A stretch of DNA of 64,000 nt, taken from assembly GCA_934565795.1 (NCBI GenBank), contig CAKTIM010000001.1, positions 123,811-187,810 on the forward strand, written 5' to 3'. Origin of the DNA: an uncultured Oscillospiraceae bacterium. GTDB taxonomy: Bacteria; Bacillota; Clostridia; Oscillospirales; Oscillospiraceae. The position numbers and the translations under genes are program-made. The notes beneath the pieces are model-generated. The model was given only the letters and a program-made list of their open reading frames with translations, made no database searches and was not told the DNA's origin. Positions 39,678-47,907 of this stretch are shown here, in pieces (within the stretch, counting starts at the first letter, position 1; each line of letters opens with the position of its first letter).

Positions 39678-40186
39678 CGGACTATCTGATCCCGCTGCTG
39701 CTTGTGGGACTGTCGGTGTTTGCCCTGGGGCAGCGGAAGAATTATTACGACTGGCTTCTCGCCGGCGCGGCGGAGGGGCTGGGGCTAATCAAGACCATTC
39801 TCCCCTCTCTGGTTCTGCTGCTGACGGCGGTGAGCATGTTCCGCGCCTCCGGGGCGGCGGAGCTGCTGGGCAAGCTCCTGTCGCCGGTGTTTTCCCGCTT
39901 CGGCATCCCGCCGGAGTGCGCTATGCTGGTGCTGGTGCGCCCCATCAGCGGCAGCGCCGCGCTGGCCGTGGGCGGGGAGCTGATGGCCCACTATGGGGTG
40001 GATTCCCAGATTGGCCGGACGGCAGCGGTAATGCTCGGCTCCACCGAGACCACCTTCTATACCCTCAGCGTCTACTTCGGCGCAGCAGGAATCCACAAAA
40101 CCCGCTATACCCTGCCCGCCGCCCTCTTCGCCGATTTCATCGGCTTCCTCACCGCCTCCTGGACGGTAAGGATGTTCTTCTCCTAA
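39674..40186 (+). CDS. spmB: Spore maturation protein B
   Basis: A 170-residue membrane protein, partner of SpmA, with the family sequences VRPISGSAALAVGGELM and MLGSTETTFYTLSVYFGAAGI. The ATG at 39674 overlaps the spmA stop. Its presence supports an endospore-forming host. Confidence 0.92.
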   Translation: MTDYLIPLLLVGLSVFALGQRKNYYDWLLAGAAEGLGLIKTILPSLVLLLTAVSMFRASGAAELLGKLLSPVFSRFGIPPECAMLVLVRPISGSAALAVGGELMAHYGVDSQIGRTAAVMLGSTETTFYTLSVYFGAAGIHKTRYTLPAALFADFIGFLTASWTVRMFFS

Positions 40187-40189
40187 CCT

Positions 40190-40420
40190 TGGCTCCCCGG
40201 TGGGGGAGCTGGCAGCCCGTAAGGGCTGACTGAGGGGGTGTGGTTCGTTGAATGGAAACAACTCAAAGTTACCGACAACACCCCTTTTGCCGCTATTGCG
40301 GCACGAAACAGAGGTATGATTGCCACCGGCAATCATTGCTATCTTGATTCGCTGCACGGAGCACCACCCCCAGAGGGGGCAGCAAGGAACTTCTTCCCAT
40401 TGAAGCGCCAAAAATGATTC
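40190..40420. repeat. Non-coding hairpin-rich repeat region with a REP-like module
   Basis: Begins with GGCTCCCC...GGGGAGC and GCAGCCC...GGGCTG hairpins that could end spmAB transcription. At 40315-40370 it holds a 56-bp module (palindrome ATTGCCACCGGCAAT, then TTGATTCGCTGC and GGAGCACCACCCC) that differs at about four positions from the 64-bp insert at 55564-55627. No gene seen. Confidence 0.7.
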
Positions 40421-40453
40421 TCGGGCATGCCGCGTTTTAGGCGGCATGCCCGA
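40421..40453. terminator. Terminator after the LRR gene
   Basis: A perfect 13-bp stem (40421-40433 with 40441-40453) with a seven-base loop, eight bases past the stop of the LRR gene on the minus strand. Confidence 0.7.
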
Positions 40454-40460
40454 TTGGTTT

Positions 40461-41828
40461 TTATACAGCCTCCCAGGTCAGCTCTCCGCCGTAGGAGACG
40501 GCGGTTTTGCGGTTCCAGCCCTGGGCAGAGGTGGGGTAGAATGCCTGGGCCTGTGCGCCGCGGAAGGCATTCTCGGCGATCTGGGGCGCGTCGCCCAGGA
40601 AGGTGATACCCCACATGCCGACGTAGGAGAAGGCCTCCGTGCCGATCTGGGTCACGCTTTCGGGGATGCTGATGCTGTCCAGCTTCTTACAGCCGCTGAA
40701 GGCATAGCGTCCGATGCGCTCCACCGTGCCGGGGATGATGACGGCCCGCAGCCCGGTGCAGCCCTGGAAGAGGTAATTGCTGATTTCCGTCAGTCCCTCC
40801 GGGAGCATCAGGTTTTCCAGGGCGGCGCAGTTGCGCAGCGCGCCGTCGCCGATGGTGCGGACGCTGCCGGGAATGGCAAAGGCGGACAGGCTGGTGCAGT
40901 CCGCAAAGGCCTCCGCGCCGATGGTCTCCAGATTGATGGAGAGGTTCGCGGTTTTCAGCCCCGTGCAGCCTGCGAAGGCCTGGATGCCCAGCTCGGTGAC
41001 CGCCTCCGGCAGCGTCACCATGCGCAGCTGCGTGCAGCCGGAAAAGGCCTGGCTGGCAATGGCGGTAACATTCTGGGGAATCTGCACGTCCACCAGGGAC
41101 GTACAGTTCTGGAAGGTGCCCATCTCAATGGCGGTAACGCCCTCCGGCACAGCGGCGGTATTCAGCCTGACGCAGTTTGCAAAGGCGAAGCCGCCCAAAT
41201 ATTTAATTGTGCCGGGCATCTGTATCCAGGTCAGCCCCTCACAGTCGGAGAACGCGCCCCAGCCGATGGCCTCCACGCTGCCGGGCAGGCGCACCTCCTC
41301 CAGGGAGGTACAGCCCTGGAACGCCTCGTCACCGATGGTGCTGAGCTTCTGGGGCAGGGTCAATTCCTTCAGATTCACGCAGCCGGCAAAGGCGCGGTTG
41401 CCGATGGTGGTCACGCCCTCCTCCAGCACCAGGGCGGTGATGGACTCCCGGCTGTCATACCAGGGGGCGGGGCGGGTCTCGCGGAAATCGAACATTTCGC
41501 CGGTGCCGGTAATGGTGAGCGTGCCGCTCCCATCCAGCTCCCAGCCCAGGCCGATGCCGCAGCTGGCGGAGGCGGGGTCGGCCTCCGTGCCGGTGTCAAC
41601 GGTGGGGGCGGCATACTTTGCCTCCTCTGCCGCGATCAGGGCGTTGCGCACGTCCTCCGGCAGACCATTCAAAAACTGATCCAGGATATCCCCCGCGCCC
41701 ACGGAGATCAGATGATCAAACTGGGCCTGGATATCCGGGTCGATCTCCACCGCCTGTGCCCTGACGGGGGCAAGCAGGATGCAGGCGCACAGCACAGCGG
41801 CAAGCAAACAATTCCACTTGGATTTCAT
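40461..41828 (-). CDS. Secreted leucine-rich repeat protein (BspA/LRR_5 type)
   Basis: A 455-residue protein with a clear signal peptide (cleavage after ...PVRAQA, about residue 26). After about 100 residues come some twelve 23-residue LRR_5 units of the form IGxxAFxGCxxLxxvxlPxxvtx (from about residue 145 to 430). No LPxTG motif or membrane anchor is visible, so it is secreted or held non-covalently. Such proteins often act in host binding, but that is not shown here. AAGGAAGG precedes the ATG at 41828. Confidence 0.85.
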   Translation of the reverse strand: MKSKWNCLLAAVLCACILLAPVRAQAVEIDPDIQAQFDHLISVGAGDILDQFLNGLPEDVRNALIAAEEAKYAAPTVDTGTEADPASASCGIGLGWELDGSGTLTITGTGEMFDFRETRPAPWYDSRESITALVLEEGVTTIGNRAFAGCVNLKELTLPQKLSTIGDEAFQGCTSLEEVRLPGSVEAIGWGAFSDCEGLTWIQMPGTIKYLGGFAFANCVRLNTAAVPEGVTAIEMGTFQNCTSLVDVQIPQNVTAIASQAFSGCTQLRMVTLPEAVTELGIQAFAGCTGLKTANLSINLETIGAEAFADCTSLSAFAIPGSVRTIGDGALRNCAALENLMLPEGLTEISNYLFQGCTGLRAVIIPGTVERIGRYAFSGCKKLDSISIPESVTQIGTEAFSYVGMWGITFLGDAPQIAENAFRGAQAQAFYPTSAQGWNRKTAVSYGGELTWEAV

Positions 41829-41892
41829 AATAAGCCTTCCTTTCTGCTCCGGCATAGGGCCGGTGATGCGCCGTGAGATTTTCAATGTTTAT

Positions 41893-42864
41893 TCAGAGGT
41901 TCCCCTGGGTGCGGCGGCGTCTGCGGGGACGGGCCGCGGTTTCCGGCTCGGCCTTCTGCGCCCGGCGGGCGTAGACCTGGGCCGCCTCGGAGGTGGCCTC
42001 ATAGGTCAGGCGGCTGACCCGAACGGTGCCGTCCGGCTGGTTGGAAAGGCGCACCCGGATCAGGAATTTTCCGTGCTCCGCACAGGTGGCCAAGTCCATA
42101 TACCGATGCCCCGGCTGGGCGAACCACCGGGAGCCAAGCATCTGCCGCCCGCACACCGGGCACAGGTTCTCGCACCCGGCCATGGCGGACAGCGCCGCCC
42201 ACTTATCGGTGTAGTCCCGGAACACCTTGCGCTCCAGGCAGCCGGGCAGCTCCGCGCCATGGAAGCCGTTCTCATGGCTGCGCATCGCCTGGTCATATTC
42301 GTCGATTCCCCGCTGCATATCCAGCCTCTGGCAGATCAGCGCTGTGTGATAGGCGTCTCCCAGGGCATCGTGGGCGGGGCGGCTCGGCTCGATCTGGAAC
42401 GTGTCCATGGCGGTTTTCAGCGCCTTTTGGGAGCTGGAGCCGTCAGTCTGGGCGTTGAAGATCATCTGGGCATTGTACCACCGCTCGATCCAGGCGGTAT
42501 CCAGGCCGTACAGCTGCAAATTTTCCCGCAGGATGCCGATATCGTCAAAGCCCCAGGTGAGGAACACCGGCTCCTGCCCGCACCAGTCGCGGAACTGCTC
42601 CATGGCGCTGACGAAGGGCACGCCCTCAGCCCGGAGGCGATTCTCCTTGATGCCGGTGAGCTTACTCACCCGCCGGTTCAGATGCCGGTAGACCTTGGGG
42701 GTAATCATGATCTGGAATTCATCCATCTCCGCCCCGTCTGGATTCAGGCGCACGGCTCCGATCTGGATGATCTCCCCACGAATGGCCACCGGCAGCACCT
42801 TCTTCGACGACGGCGACCCCGGCCAGGGCTGATTCCACTCCATATCCAAAACAATAAAATTCAT
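41893..42864 (-). CDS. DEDDh-type 3'-5' exonuclease
   Basis: A 323-residue protein whose N-terminal 190 residues form an exonuclease domain: ExoI FIVLDMEWNQPW (DxE), a central segment GFDDIGILRENL (Asp), and ExoIII HDALGDAYHTALI (HxAxxD). The C-terminal part (about 215-323) has CxxC pairs (CENLCPVCGRQM, CAEH) suggesting a zinc site. It resembles KapD-like inhibitors of sporulation and other RNase-T-fold enzymes; the substrate is unknown. It shares an operon with the LRR gene, 64 bases downstream. Confidence 0.8.
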   Translation of the reverse strand: MNFIVLDMEWNQPWPGSPSSKKVLPVAIRGEIIQIGAVRLNPDGAEMDEFQIMITPKVYRHLNRRVSKLTGIKENRLRAEGVPFVSAMEQFRDWCGQEPVFLTWGFDDIGILRENLQLYGLDTAWIERWYNAQMIFNAQTDGSSSQKALKTAMDTFQIEPSRPAHDALGDAYHTALICQRLDMQRGIDEYDQAMRSHENGFHGAELPGCLERKVFRDYTDKWAALSAMAGCENLCPVCGRQMLGSRWFAQPGHRYMDLATCAEHGKFLIRVRLSNQPDGTVRVSRLTYEATSEAAQVYARRAQKAEPETAARPRRRRRTQGNL

Positions 42865-42898
42865 TGTGCGTTCCCTCTGTTTCTTATCCTTAGGTGAT

Positions 42899-42928
42899 AT
42901 CATACCACACATACCGCACTTCTGTAAA
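42899..42928 (-). promoter_or_regulatory. Candidate promoter of the exonuclease-LRR unit
   Basis: On the minus strand, TTTACA (42928-42923), 18 bases, TATGAT (42904-42899), about 35 bases before the ATG. Confidence 0.5.
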
Positions 42929-43006
42929 CAAGAAGTTTTTGGTCCCCGTAGGGGGCGGCAATAGTAGGACTTTTTAAAAGGGCACGGTGAATGGTACACA
43001 CACATT

Positions 43007-43446
43007 TCGTAGGGGCGGATATTAGCCGCCCGCAGCGTCGCGGAATTGAGCTGTCAGTTGAATGAAAATAGCCAAAAGTTTCTGAGTTCGTAGGGGGCGG
43101 CAATTTGTCGCCCCGCCGGGTACCGGGATTGAGCGGTTCGTCTATACAGCTCAGGTTCGTTGGCTTTCGGGCGGCTGGTATCCGCCCCTATGGACTCAGA
43201 GTGTTTAAGATTTTACCTTTTAACCAAATCTCTCTCGAAACCATTACCTGAGTGCCCTCTTCAGTCGCTGCGGCGACAGCTATTTGATTATGGTATCATT
43301 GCCACCGGCAATGATTGTAATTTAAGATTCGCTGCGCTCTGCAACACCCCTCAGGGAAGCTTAGGGGATGTATACGTCAGGTTATACGTTCATCTTTACT
43401 GCTTCCGAAACCGTTAGGTTTAGGGTCGGCAGGTTGCCGACCCCTA
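43007..43446 (+). repeat. Interspersed 440-bp repeat, copy A
   Basis: Left part (43007-43194) is bounded by inverted repeats of about 25 bp (43007-43031 and 43169-43194; CGTAGGGGCGGAT... and its complement ending ATCCGCCCCTA). The right part carries a CAGTCGCTGCGGCGACAG segment, a GCCACCGGC palindrome and ends in a hairpin (GGGTCGGCA...TGCCGACCC, 43423-43443). It has no coding capacity. Copies B and C are in the same orientation. Confidence 0.88.
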
Positions 43447-43498
43447 CGTGGGGGGGTGCAGGCAGCCCCTCCTGGGGGGGAGGGGCTGTGGAGGGGGG

Positions 43499-44173
43499 CT
43501 ATATTCGTTCGCAGCGGATGGTGCAGCGGGTTTGGCCGCTGGTGTTGCAGGTGAAGAGGGTCAGATCCCAGTCGCCGGAGAGCATGCCCTCTACGTCGTT
43601 GGGGCCGATGGTATCAATAGAGGTGATGGTATAGTAGAACTCCGTGCCCTCGGCGTCGGTGAATTTGATCTGGGTGCCGATGGGGGCATATTTCAGGGGG
43701 GAGAAATGGGTGGGGTAATTGTGGGCGCAGATGACCAGGTTATCTTCGTACACATTGCCGGAAAAGCGGCAGGGGGCGATTTTCAGCCGGTCATAGTCCC
43801 ATTCCTCCATCACCGGCAGGGAAAGCTCCAGGCTGGGCACGTCCAGCTCGCCGATGTAGCGGTAGCCGTTCACCTCCACGGTGGGCATCTCCCGCTGGCC
43901 GGGGAGCGTCGGCTCTGTTGGCTCTGTTGGCTCTGTCGGCTCCGTCGTTTCGGCGGCTGCCTGGGCTTCCTCCGGCTGGGGGGCGGGCTGGGTGATGTCC
44001 GTCAGGGTGGTGGTGGGGGCCAGGCCGGGCACCTGGGCGCGGAGGGACTGGAGAGCGGACTGGGCCGCCTGGTCGGCCCGGCGGCCGTCCCAGATATTGT
44101 AGGCGGTAAGCAAAAGGGCTGCTGCCAGCAGCAGCAGTCCCATTGCGATCAGCACAGAGCCTTTTTTATGCAT
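43499..44173 (-). CDS. Second sortase of the pilus locus
   Basis: A 224-residue sortase with an N-terminal membrane anchor (about 6-27), a disordered linker with four TEP repeats (near 75-90) and a catalytic domain. Catalytic residues: His near 151 (VICAHNYP), Cys near 209 (TLFTC) and Arg near 216 (TSGQTR). It lacks the C-terminal membrane helix and lid of class C enzymes, so it may anchor the finished pilus to the wall (housekeeping-like role); class not settled. It overlaps the preceding pilin gene; a GTG at 44182 is an alternative start. Confidence 0.85.
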   Translation of the reverse strand: MHKKGSVLIAMGLLLLAAALLLTAYNIWDGRRADQAAQSALQSLRAQVPGLAPTTTLTDITQPAPQPEEAQAAAETTEPTEPTEPTEPTLPGQREMPTVEVNGYRYIGELDVPSLELSLPVMEEWDYDRLKIAPCRFSGNVYEDNLVICAHNYPTHFSPLKYAPIGTQIKFTDAEGTEFYYTITSIDTIGPNDVEGMLSGDWDLTLFTCNTSGQTRCTIRCERI

Positions 44174-45014
44174 TTTCGTCACTCTTTCTTCTGCGGGCGA
44201 CTCCCATGCACAGCAGGGCCAGACCGGCCATCGTCAGAGCGGTGACGGGCCACCAGAGCTGGCCGGTTTGGGGGATGCGCTTATAGGTATTGGTGATGGT
44301 GAAGGTATTTCCGTTCTTTGTGATGGTGGTGGAATAGCGGGGGTAGGCATCCTCGCGGACGTACCAGTTCTTCGGGGGGAGATTCTCCCAGGTGTACGAC
44401 CAGCCGTTGGCGTAGTTCAGCTTGACGGGGTCGCCGTAATCCTTGCCGTCCAGCACCAGGTGGACGGTGATGCTGGCGGGGCGGGTTGCGACGGTGTCGC
44501 CCACCCAGCGCTTGATCACGGAGATATCCATATCCATTTCCTTTTTGCCGACGACCTCCACATCCCACACGAAGCGCTGCTGGTCGTCGGTCTGGGGGAC
44601 GGAGACCAGGAAGGGCGTGGCCCAATAGTTGATACCGCCCTGCACCCCCGGCTCGCCGGTGACCAGGTAGACCGCCATGGGCAGCCCCGTGAAGGTGGCC
44701 TTGCCGCCGGTGACCGTGGCATCGGCAAGGGGCTTGCGGATGCCGGTGCTCTGGATCATCTCCGCCATCACGCCTGCGGCAGCGGCCATATCGGAGGTGT
44801 CCACGCCGGAGAAGTCGTCATCCATGACGATACCGCCGTTTTTCAGCCTGCCCACCTGATAGATATGGTACACCGTCCCATTCAGCGGATAGGAGACGGA
44901 CAGGGTACCCGTCTGGTCTGCGGCGGAAGCCGCCGTGGCGAGGGACAGCACCGTGGCCGCCAGCAGCGCCAGAGCCAGCAGGCGGGGAAGCAGCTTCTTT
45001 TTCAAATCGGACAC
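44166..45014 (-). CDS. Minor pilin with IPQTG sorting signal
   Basis: A 282-residue wall-anchored protein: signal peptide (to about residue 31), a first beta domain, a Cna_B-type domain (about 157-240, starting VIKRWVGD and ending TITNTYK) and the sorting signal IPQTG at 247-251, followed by a hydrophobic helix and RRRK. Likely a basal or accessory pilin. It lies six bases after the class C sortase gene. Confidence 0.87.
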   Translation of the reverse strand: MSDLKKKLLPRLLALALLAATVLSLATAASAADQTGTLSVSYPLNGTVYHIYQVGRLKNGGIVMDDDFSGVDTSDMAAAAGVMAEMIQSTGIRKPLADATVTGGKATFTGLPMAVYLVTGEPGVQGGINYWATPFLVSVPQTDDQQRFVWDVEVVGKKEMDMDISVIKRWVGDTVATRPASITVHLVLDGKDYGDPVKLNYANGWSYTWENLPPKNWYVREDAYPRYSTTITKNGNTFTITNTYKRIPQTGQLWWPVTALTMAGLALLCMGVARRRKSDENA

Positions 45015-45020
45015 ATCCTT

Positions 45021-45863
45021 CTATTTGGATCTCGGCTTCTTTTTGCCGGAGGGAATCAGCACAATGATAAACAGGATCAGCAGCATGGGGGCCGCTACCA
45101 CCGGGGCCACCAGGGTCGGGTCGATCTGGACGGCGTCGGCGGATACGCGGACGGTGTGAGCCTCGGCGGCGGTTTCGATGCGGTGGCCCCGCACCAGCAG
45201 CCGCTGGGTATTCACGCCGTAAGGGGTGCAGGTGACTAGGGTGACCAAGTCCTGCCCAGGGGTGATCTCCAGGGAGGCCAGGTCGTAGGGTTCCACGATC
45301 AGGATCTGATCCACCTCGTAGGTCAGCGTCTCGTCCAGCACGTTAATGAGGAAGGTATCGCCCACCACCAGCTTATCCAGGTCGGTGAACAGCCGGGCGG
45401 AGGGCAGGCCCCGGTGGCCGGAGAGGACGGCATGGGTGCTCTCGCCGCCGATGGGCAGGGACGAGCCGGGGATATGGCCCACGGCGATTTGCAGGACGGT
45501 GTCCTCCACCCCGTGGTAGATGGGCAGGCTGCACTTGATCTTGGGTATTTCGATGTAACACATGATGCCGCTGCCGGTGACATCCATGACGCCGGAATAG
45601 CGCTCCAGCTCCTCGTCGGTCAGCTTCCACTGGCGGTGGGGCAAGAGGGCAAGCTCCGCATTGTAGGCGTGGGCCTCGGAAAGCATTTTTTCGTAGTGGG
45701 AATTATCGATCTGGGCGACGTTTTCCGTGTATACCGCAATGGCGCGGGACTGGTGCAGGGAATTCCACCAGTCGCTGAACGTGGGATACACCAGTAAGCA
45801 AAGCCCCACAAGAAGCGCTGCTATGAGGAAAATTGTGGTTAAATTCTTTCGCAGCCAATTCAT
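45021..45863 (-). CDS. Class C (pilin-polymerising) sortase
   Basis: A 280-residue enzyme with membrane helices at both ends (about 8-27 and 250-270), the class C layout. Catalytic His150 (LSGHRGLP), Cys212 (TLVTC) and Arg221 (TPYGVNTQR) are in place. It would join backbone pilins through their sorting motif and a lysine. Position between backbone and minor pilin genes fits. Confidence 0.93.
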   Translation of the reverse strand: MNWLRKNLTTIFLIAALLVGLCLLVYPTFSDWWNSLHQSRAIAVYTENVAQIDNSHYEKMLSEAHAYNAELALLPHRQWKLTDEELERYSGVMDVTGSGIMCYIEIPKIKCSLPIYHGVEDTVLQIAVGHIPGSSLPIGGESTHAVLSGHRGLPSARLFTDLDKLVVGDTFLINVLDETLTYEVDQILIVEPYDLASLEITPGQDLVTLVTCTPYGVNTQRLLVRGHRIETAAEAHTVRVSADAVQIDPTLVAPVVAAPMLLILFIIVLIPSGKKKPRSK

Positions 45864-45892
45864 TTGGGGCGCTCCTTACCAATGTGTCCCCC

Positions 45893-45936
45893 ACCGTCCC
45901 CCCTGGCTCCCCTGAAAGGGGAGCTGGCAGGGACGA
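45893..45936. repeat. Hairpin spacer between backbone pilin and sortase C
   Basis: Inverted repeat built on GCTCCCC...GGGGAGC with outer GTCCC...GGGAC. The same GGCTCCCC-type hairpin occurs at 40192, 47594 and 47879. It may moderate transcription past the pilin gene. Confidence 0.5.
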
Positions 45937-45974
45937 TGGGAAATGACACGATAGACGAAAATATGAGGGGAAAA

Positions 45975-47522
45975 TTACTGTGCGCCGTTCATGCGCTTCT
46001 TGGAGATCAGCAGGATGGCAGCGCCGATGGCCAGGATGGAGCCAAGGACATAGAAGATGGTGGTGCCCATGCCGCCAGTGGAGGGCAGGGTGTTACCGGC
46101 CTGGTTGATCACATCAGTAGACAGCGCGTTAGAAGTATTGGTTCCAACCGTCACGGTAGGATAGCCCTCAGCAAGAGCCGAACCATCCTCAACATAGTTG
46201 GCTGTAATCCTAAAGCGAACAGGGTCTTTCAGCTGATTATAGCCTTCCGGGGCCTTGGTTTCGTACAGATAGTAGTCAACTTCGTCGTCTAGGCCCTTAA
46301 TCACGATGCTGCCAGCTTCCATTACGAAAGTAGTGCCGGTATCTTTATCGGTAGCCACGCGGTATACACCATCAGATACTTTCACGACAGGGATGAGGCC
46401 AGTAGTAGTGGTAGGAACGCCCTCATCATCGCAACCCATCTCATCTACCTTGAGGGAGCCGTCCTTAGAAAGCACAAACTTTGCGCCGGTCAGGGAGTCA
46501 CCTTCCTTATTGACCTTGTTGACGCCCATCTTGAACGTCCATTCATATACCTTCTTTTCCGGGGTCTTACCCTTGTCCTCAGTATCGTTGGGATTGTTGC
46601 TAAATTCCAGGTAAGCTACGTTTTCCTGCTTTCCTTCGTCATAAACCTTGGCATCACTATTCAGGACACCAGTGTAGTAAGTATACAGCTTGTCATTTAC
46701 AGCCATCTTCCCATCAGCAATGGCTGTAAGAATATCAATCGTCACAGAGAAAGTATTTCCATTGGCTACAACAGTGTAATACTTGCTCTCCAAAACAGCA
46801 GAGTCATTAACCTTGATGGTCACGTCACCAGCTGTCTCGACATTTGAGGTCAGTCCGGCGGACATCGTATCGCTAATCACATAGCTATACTTAGTGTAGT
46901 AAGGCTCAACATTGGGAACTGATGTAATAGTACGGAATTCCACGGTGTCACCAATCTGGTTATCGCCAACAACGCCCCAATTCTCGGTTTCATTGTGCTT
47001 AATCTGCTTATCGAGGGTCGGCTTATCTCCCTTGGGAGTAGCAGTTACATTGCCAACGACTTCCATAATGTACGCAGTATAGAAGTCATGCTCTTCATTA
47101 AGTGTATTGTCCTGATCCTTAACCAGATAGTAGCCAGGCTGCAATCCAGAGATGGTATACTTTCCATCTCCTTCCGTGCTCGTAGCAGGAGAGGTCAAAT
47201 GCTGTGCAATCCTTTTCGCAAAATCTTTCGCAGCTGCCTCGCCAGTCAAGGTTGCCGCCACTTCAGCGGCATTTCCCAGCGCAGTCTGGCCAGCCGCGTT
47301 GATTCCGCTGCCCCAAACAATGTTAGACAAAACCAGGCTACCACCGTCTTTCTTTGTGAGGTCACCTGTAAAAATCTGGTAAGCTTCGTAGGTATGTCCT
47401 TTTGTCGAGTTGTTAATGGTCAGTGTGTAGCCGGTTGGCTCGGTTGCAAATGCGCTGGGCAGGAGGGCTAGGAGCATTGTGGCGGCCAGCAGGAATGCCA
47501 GCAGTTTTTTGGTTGCTTTCAT
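45975..47522 (-). CDS. Major (backbone) pilin with LPSTG sorting signal
   Basis: A 515-residue pilin: signal peptide (ends near ...PSAFA), N-terminal domain with YEAYQIF and GYYLVKDQD, a middle domain starting TLDKQIKHNE, and a Cna_B-like C-terminal domain with the E-box YYLYETKAPEGY (Glu near 421). LPSTG at 479-483 precedes a membrane helix and KKR. Intramolecular isopeptide bonds are expected. Base composition is noticeably more A/T-rich than the flanking genes, suggesting exchange or diversifying selection. The ATG at 47522 is better spaced from AAGGAA than the one at 47531. Confidence 0.93.
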   Translation of the reverse strand: MKATKKLLAFLLAATMLLALLPSAFATEPTGYTLTINNSTKGHTYEAYQIFTGDLTKKDGGSLVLSNIVWGSGINAAGQTALGNAAEVAATLTGEAAAKDFAKRIAQHLTSPATSTEGDGKYTISGLQPGYYLVKDQDNTLNEEHDFYTAYIMEVVGNVTATPKGDKPTLDKQIKHNETENWGVVGDNQIGDTVEFRTITSVPNVEPYYTKYSYVISDTMSAGLTSNVETAGDVTIKVNDSAVLESKYYTVVANGNTFSVTIDILTAIADGKMAVNDKLYTYYTGVLNSDAKVYDEGKQENVAYLEFSNNPNDTEDKGKTPEKKVYEWTFKMGVNKVNKEGDSLTGAKFVLSKDGSLKVDEMGCDDEGVPTTTTGLIPVVKVSDGVYRVATDKDTGTTFVMEAGSIVIKGLDDEVDYYLYETKAPEGYNQLKDPVRFRITANYVEDGSALAEGYPTVTVGTNTSNALSTDVINQAGNTLPSTGGMGTTIFYVLGSILAIGAAILLISKKRMNGAQ

Positions 47523-47539
47523 GTGTGTCATTTCCTTTC

Positions 47540-47907
47540 GTTTTTGGTGTGTGTATGGATGGTGGTTTTCTTACAGTGTTACGGGGTGCTGCCCCCCCCG
47601 GCTCCCCTGAAAGGGGAGCCGGGGGGCCGTAGGCCTGACTTAAGCGCCCGCAGGCGCTATGCAAGCGAGCAACTGCCGCCAGGCGGCTCTTAGCGAGTCG
47701 CAGAGGGGTTGCGGGGGTGCCTGTGGCTCTTGGGGGCTTGGGCGAATTCGTAGAATGCTCGTATGGGATTGTACGGATTTGCCCTGGTTCCGACTAAATG
47801 GTTTCTGCGTACTGCGGAACCCCTCCGCCACGCTTGCGCGCGGCCCTCCTCCCCTTGCAGGGGAGGTTTTTCCCAGGCTCCCCTGAAAGGGGGAGGTTTT
47901 GGGGGAG
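47540..47907. repeat. Hairpin-rich spacer between tip adhesin and backbone pilin
   Basis: Holds a perfect 14-bp G/C hairpin (47594-47607 with 47613-47626), further short palindromes (CGCCCGCAGGCG region, 47643-47655; GCCGCCAGGCGGC, 47671-47683) and, next to the adhesin stop, CCTCCCC...GGGGAGG with a plus-strand T-run and a GGCTCCCCTGAAAGGGGGAG copy. No gene seen. In pilus operons such spacers can lower or stabilise parts of the transcript. Confidence 0.6.

Noticed and set aside
42960..43005. N-terminal extension of the exonuclease frame to 43005
   Set aside because: The added 47 residues are translated from non-coding repeat-flank sequence; the exonuclease fold starts at the ATG at 42864 and the promoter lies inside the extension.
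47540..47907. Possible CRISPR or short tandem array in the pilus spacer
   Set aside because: Repeats are inverted hairpins of differing length without regular spacing or unique spacers.
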